Positions 63,428 through 64,000 of a stretch of DNA of 64,000 bases are shown here, one piece after another. The position numbers and the translations under genes are program-made. The stretch spans positions 186,001 through 250,000 of the forward strand of contig CAXBLT010000001.1 in the NCBI GenBank assembly GCA_963976795.1. Direction: 5' to 3'. Each line of letters opens with the position of its first letter. Positions within the stretch are counted from its first letter, which is position 1. The DNA comes from UBA7359 sp963976795 (GTDB lineage: Bacteria > Pseudomonadota > Gammaproteobacteria > Eutrophobiales > Eutrophobiaceae). Below the pieces are notes generated by a model. That model had not been told where the DNA came from. It was given only the letters and a program-made list of their open reading frames with translations, and searched no databases.

Positions 63428-64000
63428 TTATATAAATGTTGCTTGCTCTAAATATGATGCTTTTAGTAAATCATCTCGACTTACATATGTAGGTCCTTGC
63501 GGTGCATATTTAACATCTTTAACTGGAATAGACCTTTTTAATTTTTTAGCCGAATTTTTAAATACTACTATGTATTTGCCCGTGTCTTTATAAGGTTTTA
63601 TACATTCTATTTCTGCTATATGGGTAACTTTACTTTCTGGTGCCACTTGATATGCAGCTATATACCTTAATTTATCTTTCATCGCGGCACCTATTCGAAT
63701 TGAATACCACTGATCTTGTCCAAGAAATACTTCCTTAAATCCCTCTTCTCGTGCCGGAACTATTACTGTGTCAGCTTTAGCTCGTCTCTTACGTCGCATG
63801 GCCTTGGTTGCAGGATCTATTTTTTTCTTGCCATTCTTCGCAATTGAAGGTTCTTCATATTCATCATAAAGGGTATCGTACTGCATTAACCATCTACCCT
63901 TACTATCTACATATGCTTTAAATTCTAGTACTGAAATATTTGCATTTATCCTGCGAATTACCTGATGCAGCTCTTCCCTTGCCTCATCAATAATAACCAG
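63428..64000 (-). CDS. Unrecognised protein, C-terminal part (cut by right edge)
   Basis: The frame stays open from 63428 to the window end, so the ATG at 63886 is probably internal: upstream residues read VIIDEAREELHQVIRRINAN, then LEFKAYVDSKGRW. About 190 residues are visible. An Arg/Lys-rich segment (TKAMRRKRRAK) follows the acidic DTLYDEYEE. The C-terminal part includes QDQWYSIRIGAAMKDKLRYIAAYQ, HIAEIECIKPYKDTGKY and GPTYVSRDDLLKA. These motifs recall C-terminal regions I have seen in restriction-type or DUF91-like proteins but I cannot name the family. It lies just past tRNA-Asn, a common site for acquired islands. Confidence 0.55.
   Translation of the reverse strand: MVIIDEAREELHQVIRRINANISVLEFKAYVDSKGRWLMQYDTLYDEYEEPSIAKNGKKKIDPATKAMRRKRRAKADTVIVPAREEGFKEVFLGQDQWYSIRIGAAMKDKLRYIAAYQVAPESKVTHIAEIECIKPYKDTGKYIVVFKNSAKKLKRSIPVKDVKYAPQGPTYVSRDDLLKASYLEQATFI

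Overview
The window reads as chromosomal DNA of an AT-leaning gammaproteobacterium. The clues are conserved gene orders: surE-pcm-nlpD-rpoS; gloB and mltD divergent from a yafS-like methyltransferase-rnhA-dnaQ; thrS-infC-rpmI-rplT-pheS-pheT-ihfA-merR-tRNA-Pro; and argD-argF. I cannot name the genus. No prophage, transposase, rRNA operon or CRISPR array was seen. Almost everything is housekeeping DNA, with a few accessory pockets.

Layout. 1-3653: the end of a MEMO/AMMECR1 fusion gene, a pentapeptide-repeat membrane protein, an orphan FliK-like/FlhB-C pair and a TPR lipoprotein. 3676-9967: mrcB (PBP1b), a lysine-rich histone-H1-like protein followed by a probable unlisted 36-residue basic peptide and a terminator, adk, a Mth938-family gene, then rpoS and nlpD. 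9978-15112: pcm, surE, argF, argD, a urate-oxidase-N-type membrane protein and grxD. 15120-16393: an accessory insertion in which a gene for a Cys-rich HNH-like protein lies between two inverted copies of a structured repeat. 16400-26288: a DUF2238 membrane protein, dnaQ, rnhA, a methyltransferase, gloB, mltD, aas, a DUF302 protein, greB, a Tag-like glycosylase and apt. 26542-31143: a 1533-residue MASE1-CHASE-PAS-GAF-GGDEF-EAL protein.

31155-36909: a CMD-family gene with an SDR gene whose catalytic Ser/Tyr are lost, divergent from a five-gene overlapping operon (glycosyltransferase, phosphatase-like, nucleosidase-like, SPL-like radical SAM, PutP-like symporter). 36887-39501: glnE split into two coupled genes (TAATG). 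39527-44987: thiC with a TPP riboswitch, a Pcm paralogue, a rhodanese, a TolC-like protein, an isochorismatase-like hydrolase and a small membrane protein. 45232-49488: a phosphorelay (hybrid CHASE kinase, HPt protein, sigma-54 regulator). 49612-63131: glmS, a Sel1 lipoprotein, tRNA-Pro, the translation-factor cluster, tRNA-Val, uvrB and an aspartate aminotransferase. 63300-64000: tRNA-Asn, then an unrecognised gene cut by the right edge.

The points most worth following are the inverted-repeat element at 15181-16393, whose two copies show compensatory changes in a hairpin; the split glnE; the five-gene overlapping operon with a nucleosidase directly before a radical-SAM SPL-like gene; the H1-like protein plus basic micro-protein; and infC starting with ATC inside a thrS-infC junction.
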